Positions 1 to 9,709 of a stretch of DNA of 22,063 bases are shown here, piece by piece. Source of the DNA: Fennellomyces sp. T-0311 (Eukaryota; Mucoromycota; Mucoromycetes; Mucorales; Lichtheimiaceae). The DNA lies in contig JALLLT010000127.1 of NCBI GenBank assembly GCA_025266875.1, positions 1 through 22,063 of the forward strand. Direction: 5' to 3'. Under the pieces are notes generated by a model. The model worked only from the letters and a program-made list of their open reading frames with translations. It was not told where the DNA came from and did no database searches. Each line of letters starts with the position of its first letter. The first letter of the stretch is position 1. The position numbers were made by a program, and so were the translations under genes.

Positions 1-314
1 TTGCTCTGACCTATTCCATTCCTTTTTGTTGATTATTTGTATCTATGTTACCAATTGTACCTTCCTTATTGCCTAGTTCCTTTCTGTTTTTGATCCTTTT
101 TTTTTTGACAACATTTATGACATATAAGTAAGAAGTACCTATGTAAACGTGATATATACCGCACTGTGTGCGAACCTTTCTCATTAGTATCCTTGGGTAT
201 AAATACCCTTCGTGAAAAATAAATGTACGAGGACCCTTTTCACCTTTTTTCTCCTTTCCTTAACTTTTACCGAGTTCCTTTTTTCTGATTACACTTCACA
301 ATTATTGCTTACTC
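1..314 (+). repeat. LTR-like segment upstream of the integrase
   Basis: This pyrimidine-rich, non-coding stretch has a TATAAATA at 198-205 and an AATAAA at 218-223. The probable 3' LTR at the other end of the gypsy remnant has the same close TATA/AATAAA arrangement. I could not align the two by eye, so this may be the end of a different LTR or a diverged one. An in-frame TAA at 261-263 closes the integrase frame upstream, and no RNase H or reverse transcriptase coding is present here, although that is what normally precedes a gypsy integrase. Its left limit lies outside the window. Confidence 0.4.
198..205 (+). promoter_or_regulatory. TATA box in the LTR-like segment
   Basis: TATAAATA, followed 13 bases later by AATAAA (218-223). 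This close promoter/poly(A)-signal pairing is typical of a U3/R boundary. It lies about 110 bases before the integrase ATG. Confidence 0.4.
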
Positions 315-1004
315 ATGGACTATCCTTTTTACTTGTCGTTGGCGCATTACCTCTTACGTAATCAGTATCCGTCCGGCTGTACGGAGAAGGTTAAGCGCAA
401 GATTCGTTTTCACGCTGGAAAATATATGCTCGTTGATGGCCGTTTGTTCAAGCGAACTCAAGATCCACAAGTCCGTGGTGAGGAACTACTACACGAGGGT
501 ACCGCCAACGACGTAATCCGTGCCGTCCATGCAGAGGGGCACTTTGGGGTCAACAATACTTGGCGTCGGGTGAGAATGGCATACACTGGTCCTGGCCTTT
601 TTGAAAAGGTACGCTCGTTGGTCCAGTCGTGTGAGTCATGCCAGTTCAGGGCCCGAGCAAGAAGAGACCGCTACAATGCGGGAAATCCCATCGAGGCTCC
701 TTCGGATCCATTTTTTATGGTTGGATGTGATGCTGTAGGTCCCATCAAGAGCAAGGGAAAGGCGGATCGGTACCTCTTAGTCGCGATAGACTACTTGACT
801 AGGTGGCCGATCGCAGTGGTAGTCAAGAATATCAACAAAGACACCACGGCAAGGTTCTTGTTTGATCATATCGTGATGATGTTTGGTGTACCTCGGTACA
901 TCTTGACCGACCGCGGCTCAAATTTCAAATCAGGGTTCGTCAAGGAATTTCTCAAGTCGATTGGATGTCGCCATATCACGACTACGGCTCATAGGCCCCA
1001 AGTA
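315..1004 (+). pseudogene. Ty3/gypsy integrase, N-terminal part (interrupted)
   Basis: Integrase joins retrotransposon cDNA to host DNA. The first 230 codons show an H2C2 zinc-binding domain (H72, H76, C106, C109). The first half of the RNase H-like catalytic core follows, with the first Asp in the GCDAVGP context (D139) and the second in LTDRGSNF (D199). The frame reaches the HRPQ motif and is then cut at codon 230 by the CACTA element; the remaining residues up to 1025 are read from the CACTA terminus. The catalytic Glu lies in the downstream fragment at 14650, so neither half can be active. The ATG at 315 follows an LTR-like region directly, with an upstream stop at 261-263. That is odd for a pol-encoded integrase and suggests 5' truncation or rearrangement. 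Confidence 0.9.
1002..1004. repeat. 3-bp target site duplication (GTA), left copy
   Basis: GTA directly abuts the CACTG terminus. The partner is at 14650-14652. The shared GTA supplies the Val codon of the integrase sequence HRPQ-V-NGM. Confidence 0.8.
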
Positions 1005-1028
1005 CACTGCGCAGTGGTAAGATAATGC
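1005..1028 (+). repeat. CACTA left terminal inverted repeat
   Basis: Starts CACTG and ends in GATAATGC. Compared with the reverse complement of 14626-14649, 16 of 24 positions agree, including all five terminal bases and the last eight. Confidence 0.75.
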
Positions 1029-1449
1029 TCTGCTTTTAAAAGCTGCGCATTATCTTAACTGGAGTGGGGGTACGTGAGAAACTGCGGAGACCCACGATTT
1101 TGATATTGGTACATGGTGTCACAGCAAGAAAAAAAAGGAACATAGCCAATGGCAATGGTATTCCGATGTCATGTGTCAGCGAAAATAAATGAAGTACAAG
1201 CGTTTAAGCCTAATTTGGAACGTGTGAAACAGTGAAGCAGCAATGGCATTTGGCAATGTCAGCAGAGTAAGGATGAAATGGCAGGCGATCTTTACATTGG
1301 TTTGAGATGAACCATGTAGTTCAAAGGAGAGCACTTTATTAAACTACTGTCGCAATTTTCTACTCCGGCAGCAAAAAAAAAGAGATGCTGTAGTGTGGCT
1401 ATTCCACAAGATGCCAGCGGGAATGCATGTCCAATGTAGTAGCTCATTA
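1029..1449. other. CACTA left subterminal region, non-coding
   Basis: No gene is seen. A second, inverted GCATTATC at 1047-1054 forms a stem with GATAATGC at 1021-1028. Several GGCAATG-like words (around 1148-1260) could be further subterminal sites, but I cannot show that they are more than chance. Confidence 0.4.
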
Positions 1450-1534
1450 GGGGGTTTCAAACTCGATTTGCTAGTTAGAAATTTTGCTAGATAGCCCCGC
1501 TCCAACTAGCAAATCCTATCTAGCTTCTCTGGAG
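1450..1534 (+). repeat. Left TIR of the 535-bp element
   Basis: 85 bp identical to the reverse complement of 1900-1984. One further base then differs, and similarity continues weakly for about 8 bases. Confidence 0.9.
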
Positions 1535-1824
1535 ATGCAAGCGCGGAAGGATCTCTTATTCATACGGACTATTTTCTTGAACTCCTTGGTAGGCCAACGA
1601 AAGAAAAAGGTTCTGTTCTCTGTGAGTTTGGGAATGCGTGTGGATGGATTCAAGTAACGATACGCGTGAATCCCGGACATAATTCTACAAAGATCACAAA
1701 TGCGCTCCCTTTCCTCAATCTGTTCCTTTGAACCGATTTCCATAGTATGTTCACGCGCCATGGAGAATTTAATTACATCTTCCACTTGTAATAGTGTTCG
1801 CTTGCGTTCTGAAAGCTTTGGCAT
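1516..1824 (-). pseudogene. Truncated PIF/Harbinger-like transposase N-terminus
   Basis: Taking the internal ATG at 1824 gives 102 residues. The frame is open upstream to 1950, but that extension is inside the TIR. The N-terminus is basic (PKLSERKR). A later segment, RIPKLTENRTFFFRWP followed by FKKIVRMNKRSF, resembles the region just before the catalytic domain of fungal Harbinger DDE transposases, where a conserved F-x-RM-x-x-x-SF pattern occurs. It runs into the terminal repeat and stops before any catalytic domain, so it cannot transpose itself. The resemblance is from memory of the family. An unrelated short protein remains possible. Confidence 0.45.
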
Positions 1825-1899
1825 GATGATTTTATAAAATGTAGTTAAAAAGTAAAAATGTGCTAGATGAGTGGGGTTGCAAGTTGTTCCAGCTAGCAC

Positions 1900-1984
1900 C
1901 TCCAGAGAAGCTAGATAGGATTTGCTAGTTGGAGCGGGGCTATCTAGCAAAATTTCTAACTAGCAAATCGAGTTTGAAACCCCC
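1900..1984 (-). repeat. Right TIR of the 535-bp element
   Basis: Perfect inverted copy of 1450-1534. It ends in CCCCC followed by the TA duplication. Confidence 0.9.
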
Positions 1985-1986
1985 TA

Positions 1987-2296
1987 TTGTGTGCATAAAC
2001 TTGTCCGTACTTAAAAAGCCAAGACTGTGTGTAATTTCGAGCGTCCAGGCACCGTTGACAAATGCAAGTTTATTTATGCCGCCAACTATGAAAGGAGACT
2101 GTAATCCAAATTGGGAAAATTAATTGCATGAAAAAACGTGGCCGTTTGATAATGCAACACGTAGAGCAAATGTTGCCAAGAAAGCAATTTACATAGACAA
2201 AGAGAGAGACATGTCGCCAAGCAAATGTGTTAATAAGCGGTGTATATCCACGTTTTAGTATTATGGCACAGTGGCATAAGCAAAGAAAAAGAAGAG
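1987..2296. other. CACTA 5' non-coding region upstream of the transposase
   Basis: AT-rich sequence between the 535-bp insertion and the transposase TATA box. I see no convincing gene in it. Confidence 0.4.
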
Positions 2297-2304
2297 TATA
2301 AATA
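2297..2304 (+). promoter_or_regulatory. TATA box of the CACTA transposase gene
   Basis: TATAAATA lies 75 bases before the chosen ATG at 2372. An in-frame ATG at 2315 is only 18 bases from the TATA start, too close for a normal transcription start, which favours 2372. Confidence 0.5.
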
Positions 2305-2371
2305 GAGACAGGAAATGCTTGCAAAAGATTGGCATCTATACTTCTCCTACACAGCACTTACCTCATTGCCA

Positions 2372-5300
2372 ATGTCCCGTCAGGAATTATTCCAATGCTT
2401 TTGCGCCGCCTGCACTCGCCGAAATCCTTATGGCATAGCTGTAACGGAAGCAACGTACAATGCACATTACCAGCGTAATATTACTGCAAGGCTAATGGAA
2501 TCCAGTGGTAAGCCCGAATGCTGTAAAGCACGATATATTATATTGACCGAGTTGATATGTAGATGATGAAGCAGCCGCAAATGCAGAGGAAAACGAGAGC
2601 CAAAGCAGCGATGAGCTGATGTCTATTGATGGTGATGGTATGTCAAAAAAATGTTATTCGAAGTTAGCTTGCTGATGAAAAAATAGGATCCGTATTGGAT
2701 AACTCACCGGAACCTGCGCAGCTGTCGCCTGAATTGAGCCACGAGTTTTTGCCGCAAGAGTCATTTGATGACGCCGTTACAGAAGATGGAGATGCACCGA
2801 TCGAGGAACCAATGGAGAGTTTTGATCCGTTGATCAATGACGATGAAGGTGGGTGAAAAAACGTGCGTCAAGACTAGAATATAACTGTTAACAAAAAACG
2901 CTACAGACATGAATGCCGATCCACAACCTACCGCTTCAGCTGGTCACTTTCGCGATTTGATCCCACAGCCTCTGTTCTTCATCTTCATGTTTCTTGTCCT
3001 TTTCCAGCTGCATCATCTCTCTGAACGCACTGCGACTACCTTGATCACTTTCGCCATAATGTTAGTCTCTTTTATGCACGTTCCAGCTTTCAACTTCCCT
3101 GCTACTATATCAACAATTCGCCAATACATCGGATTCCACGAACTGACAGAGCCGATCGTCATGTACGTTGCCTGTTCGAAGTGCCACGCGATCTATCTGC
3201 TGCCCACCGCACCAAACCTTTGTGAGACCGCTCCTTTGAATGGCAACGTATGCGCGAACCCATTATTCAAGTTATCCTCCAACCGCCGAAACAGAGGGCG
3301 CTGGACCCCACTCAAGCAGTATCCTTACTACCCGGTTCAAGCAGGCTTGCAAAAGCTATTCAAACGCAACGGTTTTGATGAAAAGATCCAGGAATGGAGA
3401 CGGCGTCCATTTTACGGCACCTATTCAGACATCCAAGATGGCGCTATGTGGGAGAGTATCAAGGCTGAAAATAGCCAAGACAGTTTCGTTGGTGATAGGC
3501 GATCCCTGATCTCACACTGAGTGTTGACTGGTTCGCACCCTTTGATTCTGGTTATTCTTGTGGCGCCATATATCTCATTGTCAATAACCTCCCTCGTGCT
3601 GAGCGCTACAAGATTGAGAACGTTATTCTTGTTGGCATAATGCCTGGACCACGCGAACCGAGCACTTACCAGATGAACAATTACTTGGCACCTCTTGTCA
3701 CTGACCTTCGCGCCTTGTACACCGGAGTCAACATGGAGATTGCTGGAGAACCTGGAGTTGCTCGAGTGCGTGCTGTGCTTTTCAACGTTGTCTGCGATAT
3801 CCCAGCAAGCTGTAAAGTCTGCGGCTTTACATCTCATGCAAGCACACGTGCTTGTAACAAGTGCTACCGTGAGTTTGTGACCGACCTCGAAACTGGCAAG
3901 ATGATCTACGCTGGCGTTGACATCCCCAACGACACATTGCGAAGAAATGAGGACAATCGCCTGGCGGCTGAAGCATGGTCAGCAGCAACAACCCAGGCCG
4001 CGCGATATCGACTTGAGCGACAGAACGGGACGCGCTGGTCGCAGCTCCATCAACTTCCATACTACGATGCTATACGTGCGTGTGTGATTGATCCCATGCA
4101 TAACCTTTTCCTTGGTACCGCGGAGCGGATGGTCGTAATATGGAAATCAGAGGGCTTCCTGTCAGAATCGGTGCTCAACGAGATGCAGGTGAAGGCGGAT
4201 CGGATCATCCTGCCTCCCGGAATGCCCACACTTCAGCGCAAGATACAACGGAAGTTTGGATTCATGACGGCAGATGACTGGAGAGTGTGGATCTTGGTGT
4301 ACTCCCCGTATGTACTAAAAACCTGTATTGCCGCGCGACCATTATCTGCATTGGCTCCTTTTCGTCGATGCCTGCCGGTTGCTAGTGAAAACCCAGGATT
4401 ACCATTGCCGAAATCAGCGAAGCACACGACAAGCTGGTTGAATTCGTAGCCAATTGCGCGAGGCTATATGGCGATGATGCCGTAACTCTCAATATGCACC
4501 TTCATCTCCATCTCCGGGATATCTTGCTGCTGTATGGACCGATCTATGGATACTGGGCCTTCAGTTTTGAAAGATACAACGGCTTCATGAAAGATGCCGA
4601 AACGAACCAGAAGGATTGCTTTGAAGTTACCTTCATGAAGCGCTTCATCGAGAAGACAGGTGCCGCCGACTTTGTTCAACGTCAAGCTGCCCGTTTCGTG
4701 GACTATGCCGATCAACTCAAATGCTGTTACGTATTGCTGGCCAATCCACTCGTCGAGTTCAACAGCATGGTCCCAACGCTTTTGACTATGAGGCATTCCT
4801 TGACCACTCGTTGAACCCCGGGCTAACCTCGAACATCACTGGAGCCGAGCCATTGCCGCCATCCCTTACGATCTCGATGAACAATGGCGTTGTTGCGAAC
4901 CTCAGTGAAGAGCACCACGCCCTCTTGCTCCAGTACTACAGTGATACGTACGGCATAGATGTTTTGGCACCTCGGGGCAATATTGCAGGCCGCACATATG
5001 CTACCAAAGAGTTGAGAAGTTTCGAACGATCGAGATCTTTGGGCAGACATACCGATAGCAGCAGCGTCATGTCCCGCGGTTCACACATCCAAGTAATCTA
5101 CTTGCGGCGAGGGCTACATCATGCATACCCTGGGCGCGTAATGTACTTTTTCAAGCACACCGTCGTCATCAATCGTCGACCGATTGCCCATTATCTTGCG
5201 TTCGTTCGTTGGTACAGTTCCAGCGAGCAGCAACGATTCATACTGGCAACACTTGAGGAGTGGCACTGGCAATACATAGAAGAAGATGAAACGTGCATAA

Positions 5301-5413
5301 TTCCAGTTCACCGAATCCATTCCCAGGTGGCGGTCGTTCCGCATGGGACACAAGGGGATCCTGCAACGGCTTCGATGGTTGTAATCCCTTTGCCAAAAAG
5401 AATAACATTTTGA
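2372..5413 (+). pseudogene. CACTA Tnp2-type transposase, multi-exon, frameshifted
   Basis: It would cut and join CACTA ends. Modelled exons are 2372-2507, 2563-2637, 2687-2848 and 2907 onward; all three introns have GT/AG borders and keep frame. Exon 1 has a Cys-rich start (CFCAAC). Exons 2-3 encode an acidic linker. The main exon has paired-Cys motifs, LSVDWFAPF, GIMPGPREPS, IDPMHNLFLGTA and FSFERYNGF, all hallmarks of fungal Tnp2/Transposase_21 proteins. The C-terminal part has YPGRVMYFFKH and CIIPVHRI blocks. Homology jumps between frames at about 3500, 4330, 4390 and 4780, with no plausible intron at any of these. I therefore read four frameshifts and a dead gene. It ends at 5413, convergent with the - strand gene starting 59 bases away. 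Confidence 0.8.
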
Positions 5414-5471
5414 AAAATAAAGTTGCTTGACATGAAAAACTGGTGGTTAAAAGAGATGAGAGTTTTTTTTT

Positions 5472-6629
5472 TTAATTTTTAGCCCAAGGGGGCAAACGGG
5501 CAAGCACGGCCGGGTCCAAAACGCGACTGTCATCCACTTCATACTTTCGGACGAACCGCTTGCCGCTCTGGCTGCCTCGGCCACTTCTTCCACGACCACC
5601 AACTGTGGTTACACCAGCGGCTGCCACTACTTGCTGGTCACCACCAGTGCTGCTGCTGCTTCCGGCCACAGCAGAGGAGCGATGGCGCTGCCTCTTTGCC
5701 TTCACCATCGCGTCCAGCTTGGTCAGGTACTCCGTACCTACATTGCAACAGCTTAATTAACTCCAAATCGCATATGCAATAAAAAATAATTACGCTGGGC
5801 TTGCGGAAACCAGGAATACGGATATGCAAGATATCCGCATCACCTTCCTTATCACTCTCCTCTTCCGAAGTGCACTCCGAGACAAGAACGCTCAACCCAT
5901 CTGGGTACGCCGACTCCAGCGCAATCTTGTGGTCAGCATAGGCTGCCTCGCGTGCCTCAATTTTCTATACACCATAATATATGTTGTTAGTATATTATTT
6001 TGCATTCTCGGTTGAAAATGATGCGAACCATGGCCACGCGCGCCCTGCGTCTGTTGCGCTGCAACATTTCCTCGTATCCAGCGGCAGACAGGCGGTAAGC
6101 TCGCTTCAACGTGTTGAAGTACGCGAGCAGCGCATCCTTCACGTATTTGGGATCGTCCACCTGGCCGCCCGTCTGCTCCGTACATATGCGATCACGTCCA
6201 CTTTGATCGCCTTGTTGACGCCGCGGCAAAGTCCAGATCAAAGTTGAACGTCAACGGTTCTTCCACACAGGCGGCCAACTGCTTCACCCTTGCGTGGACG
6301 TGATTCTAACATGCTGTATAAATATGCGATAACTAAGTTTTCTTTAATTGTTCTCTTACGCGAATGTCCAAAACCTCTTCTTTGGTGTATCTGCGTGGTG
6401 CAGACACAACAACTGCTGGTTCAGCAGTCGTAGGCTCATCGGCTACTGGCTGGGTGCCTGGAGCTCTGCTCAACGCACGGATGCGACTCCCATGTTCCAC
6501 CAGCGTGGCAGTCAGCTGCCGGTTTTCATCCGTGAGGCGCTGAATCTCTGAGCTCATGTTAGCCATAGCTCGAAGCATCTGGCTCCCGTGCAAGTCGGAG
6601 CTGTTGTTGTTGTTGTTGTTGCTGGACAT
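5472..6629 (-). pseudogene. Second CACTA gene (coiled-coil, basic C-terminus), broken
   Basis: The ATG at 6629 opens an exon coding MSS, an Asn run, and a heptad-rich segment (about residues 20-50) predicted to be a coiled coil. A GTAAGA donor follows near 6359, with an acceptor near 6311. Downstream, - strand coding is recognisable in several frames. One block has KYVKDALLAYFNTLKRAY and then RNRRRARVA. A later block is acidic (SEEESDKEGDAD). The last exon (to 5472) is Gly/Arg-rich and ends LPPWAKN. At least two frame changes (about 6190-6240 and near an intron at about 5730-5790) cannot be explained by splicing. The position opposite the transposase fits the accessory DNA-binding gene of CACTA elements. 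That role is inferred from layout, not from a recognised domain. Confidence 0.55.
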
Positions 6630-6639
6630 CTAACGTACA

Positions 6640-7656
6640 AGTAAGTACAATGTCTTTCCATAGAAATGCTAATATTATGATAGTTAAAAAGTCAGAACGG
6701 AATGTAGCTGAAGAACCGGAACTATCGAGTTCTTTTACACTTTATGTACTTTAAAGCGGCTAGTCACTACAAAATTTATGGTGACCGCTACTTCCATGAG
6801 TATAAAAATCCACCGTTCAATACACAGCTCGATTTTCATCTCTTTCGCTTTCTTTACCATCACTACATCGGCTATACAGTAAGTTTTTTTCACATCGTCT
6901 TATATAACCGCTAATCCTTTCATCAACGCAACATCACCAGCGCTACTCAACAACCATATGTTCTTCTTTTAACACAACCTTATTAATAGCCAAAGCATAA
7001 AACTGTCCGTTTAGTAAGCTTACATTCTGCCCCATTGCTTCTCACGCTTTTACTTCATAATAGCATTTACTTTACTACGACCGGCACTTCTTCTCATAGG
7101 CTCAAGCTACAGAGGTACGTAATTTGTGAAATCCAATTGCCACGAAGCTCATGGGACTTGACTACATGGATGCTACACTCGTAGTACTCTCAGAATCGTA
7201 AGGTAGCTTTTTACTTTAATACTGCTATATGCGTTTTCTTCTAACTTCTTCGGTTCTAGTCAACCTCGTTTACCATTTCTTTGGAAGGATCTATACTTCC
7301 TGCGCCGGTTGCTTTGCATTACTGGCAGTGCCCATATTTATTGATATATAGAAACTATACTATACTAAATTCGATTCTGATAATAAAATACTATTCAATT
7401 TTAACCTATAATCGCTACCACCTATCCTTGCTGTTACGTTGACAAAATGATAATCTATCCTATACCAATCCATCTGCTTCAGGATGCTCTTTCCGATATT
7501 GATAATCAGTGTATCACGATCTTCATCTTTTTAGGTTTTCAAGGGACCTTTTGTTCTGACCTTCACGAAATGGTTCATTACACAGTGACTAAGGTTCTGT
7601 ACATGCCGATTCCAGTAAAAATAAACATCCTCTGATTGGCGACCCACTAAAGTGAC
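6640..7656. other. CACTA 3' non-coding region, possible short spliced transcript
   Basis: No recognisable protein is seen. On the + strand there is a TATAAAAA at 6801-6808 and a GTAAGT donor near 6880 with a CACCAG acceptor about 60 bases on. An ATG at 7151 runs into a GTAAGG donor near 7199 with a CTAG acceptor near 7259. An AATAAA lies near 7384. The spliced product from 7151 would be only about 43 residues with no known motif. A 62-codon frame at 7447-7635 is also unremarkable. This could be a small transcript or chance. Confidence 0.25.
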
Positions 7657-7766
7657 GCATTATTTGAAAGTACTGCATTATTGATACGTTTGAGTTTTCC
7701 TTAAAACAATGCTGTACTTTTAAAAATAATGCATTATCACGAGCATTATCAATAACGCTCGTGATA
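7657..7766. repeat. CACTA right subterminal GCATTATC-type repeats
   Basis: Copies or near copies of GCATTATC start at 7657, 7675, 7731 and 7743. They continue beyond the Tc1/mariner insertion at 14607 and 14626. The same word occurs at the left end (1021 inverted, and 1047). Clustered subterminal motifs of this kind are transposase-binding sites in CACTA elements; binding here is inferred. Confidence 0.6.
7735..7766. repeat. 10-bp perfect inverted repeat at the Tc1 insertion point
   Basis: TATCACGAGC (7735-7744) and GCTCGTGATA (7757-7766) form a stem with a 12-base loop. The last TA of the stem is the Tc1/mariner target duplication. Confidence 0.7.
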
Positions 7767-8140
7767 CAGTATTTCTCGTTTGGCGCCGGAATTTTTTTAG
7801 GCAAGACTGTGGAACTTTAAAAATAGTCGTTGTGGAACGATTTTTTAGGGCGTTATGGACGCTTTCTGTACCACATTTGGAATGATCTATGGTAGCACAG
7901 TGGAAGATAATTGGGGGTTTCCCCGGACACTTCTTTGTGTCGTTCTTGAACACTTCTTTGTGTCGTTCTTGAACATTTCTTCGGTTCGTTCTTGAACCCT
8001 TTTCAGTGTCACTATTGGAACTACTCTTTGGAAAAAGTTAAGTGGGGTCATCGGAAAGAATGATTGCCACAAAATGGAATGCTTTTATGGGCATCTAATT
8101 GCATTAGACATCGGCCATCATCAGATTCTTAAGGTCGCTT
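7767..8140 (+). repeat. Left TIR of the Tc1/mariner-type element
   Basis: 374 bp that match 14205-14602 inverted. By eye the differences are about three substitutions, one 1-bp gap and one missing 23-bp unit. The region is non-coding here: open frames through it are artefacts of the repeat. Confidence 0.9.
7925..7993. repeat. 23-bp minisatellite in the left TIR (3 units)
   Basis: Three tandem 23-bp units (starts 7925, 7948, 7971) built around ACTTCTTTGTGTCGTTCTT. The third unit is a variant. The right TIR has four units. Confidence 0.9.
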
Positions 8141-8300
8141 CTAAGAAGCTTAAAAGAAACTGAATACGTATAGTGACAAAAAATGATACATCATATAACT
8201 ACCTGGAACAGTTAAATGTTTAAGTATCTACGTAAGTTCATAATCGCAAAAGTTTTAAGGAAATGGTTATGGCAACAAAGATTTATACACTTTATTATTT

Positions 8301-9643
8301 CTATTGAGCATCAATTATTTCCTTACGCAGACAACTACCAAAAACTGATTCTGAATGCCTGATCCATCCTTGACAATCTTTGGCAGTGACCATAGTACCA
8401 GCTGTAATTATAAGTGTCATCATACTGTTCTGCCGTTCTTGAAATGTGGCCTTCTTGGTGTAATCTTTCATTTTTTTCCAGCATTCCTCGAGTGGATTAA
8501 GCCAAGGCGAGTAAGGAGGGAGGAAAACCTCTCTATGACCGGCTGCTCGAATGGCCCTGATGACAGCAACCCCAGTATGAATGTTACAATTGTCCATTAT
8601 GAAGTACATATTGGACATCTTGAGGCTCTCCAGTGTCTCAATGACAACTTTGGTGAAATCCAAAAAATGATTCGTGTTGGTGCCATATGCGTACTCCTTG
8701 GTGCCTCTTTGTCGTTTTACACCTAGTGCTGGAGCAGTTTCTTGTAGTTCGTTTGGCGGTGGCGGTCGAGAAAAAGCAATAACTCCACGAGCTGAAATGC
8801 AACTGATGACGCTAAGATTCGGTGAACGATGTGACGGAACTTGTGCACCAACAGGAACGCCTATCATTGACCAACCCGTTGACCGAATTTGGCTTGCCGA
8901 AAATCCACATTCGTCAATAAATATGCAGCGTCGTTGATAGTTGTAGTCGTTCAAAATACAGTTCATGACAAATCTAGCTCGTTTTTGTCGTGTTTCCTCA
9001 CTGTTCCGGACAGAAACAAGTAAACGAAGACGCTTTGACGAAAGTCTCATCTTCGTCGTCATATAACGGTAGACTGATGACGGATGGATGGAAAAATCTA
9101 GGACCATTTGACTTAGAAGATTATATAATACTGCCATTAATACATACCTGGAAATGCTTCTGAAAGCTGATAATGTATCTCATCAATCGTCAGAGTTGGG
9201 TTCCAAGCAACAAGTGCGTCGATGAAGTTTCGATGATCTTCTCCAAATTTGCGATTATTGCCTCAGTGAACTTCAGATGCAAGCTTATATCCCGGTAACA
9301 CTGCTGGATTTCTCAATGCCTCATTGTAAAATTCATAGGCAGCTGTCTTCTTGATTCCGAGTTTACTCCCGGCTACTTGAGGGGAAAGACCTTGATTCTT
9401 GCATAAATCCAAGAGAGCACCAACTTGCTTCTGGCTGTATGTGCTAGTCCATATATACTTTGGTGCAATTGTGATTTCGGTTGTGTCCTCGTCCAATTGT
9501 TGCTCATAAAATAAGCTTTCGAAGTCGTGCTCTGGTAGCTCTGGCAGAGACATATTCTGGGCTATGATATGGACTCGAAGTCCATCACGGGTATAATGCT
9601 GGACTTCCGGTCTGAAGTGGTAGAATACAGTATTATTGCTCAT
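8301..9643 (-). CDS. Gene A: Tc1/mariner DD34E transposase with one in-frame TGA
   Basis: It would excise and integrate the element at TA sites. Exon 1 is 9643-9148 and exon 2 is 9097-8301. The 50-bp intron (GTATGT...CTAG) keeps frame and gives 430 codons. Residues about 65-165 hold helix-turn-helix DNA-binding segments (SYSQ-like start, VAGSKLGIKKTAAY, then a second HTH around LTIDEIHYQLSEAF). The catalytic domain shows IFIDECG (D227), YFIMDNCNIH (D334) and SPWLNPLEECW (E369), with 34 residues between the last two: a complete DD34E triad. Codon 127 (9263-9265) is TGA in an otherwise continuous frame, so this copy is probably nonfunctional unless the stop is read through. A TATA tract at 9694-9709 lies upstream, and AATAAA (8291-8296 on the - strand) follows the stop. 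Confidence 0.88.
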
Positions 9644-9693
9644 AAGGGAAAAACAAAGGGACTAATATGTACGAGAGGCAACAGTCAATACGC

Positions 9694-9709
9694 TATATAT
9701 ATATATATA
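9694..9709 (-). promoter_or_regulatory. TATA tract upstream of gene A
   Basis: A 16-base TA run about 50-65 bases upstream of the gene A start. It reads TATATATA on either strand. Placed at the outer left edge of the central array, it is the likely core promoter of gene A. Confidence 0.5.

Larger units (their letters stand above)
1450..1984. mobile_element. 535-bp Harbinger-like non-autonomous element
   Basis: Termini 1450-1534 and 1900-1984 are perfect inverted repeats of 85 bp beginning GGGGG, flanked by TA on each side (1448-1449 and 1985-1986). The interior carries the 5' fragment of a transposase-like ORF on the - strand. PIF/Harbinger elements usually duplicate a 3-bp TWA. Here only TA is shared (TTA on the left, TAT on the right), so a Tc1-like assignment of the ends is not excluded. 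Identical arms suggest a recent insertion into the CACTA left end. Confidence 0.8.

Noticed and set aside
6333..6360. LDIRVRE shared between the CACTA second gene and gene C
   Set aside because: In the CACTA gene these residues read into a GTAAGA splice donor, and the codons differ from gene C. Coincidence is more likely than homology.
7589..8072. Minus-strand frames in the left TIR region
   Set aside because: Same repeat artefact as at the right TIR; no motif, and they span element boundaries.
8355..8937. Plus-strand frames opposite gene A
   Set aside because: Antisense shadows of a clearly recognised DD34E transposase.
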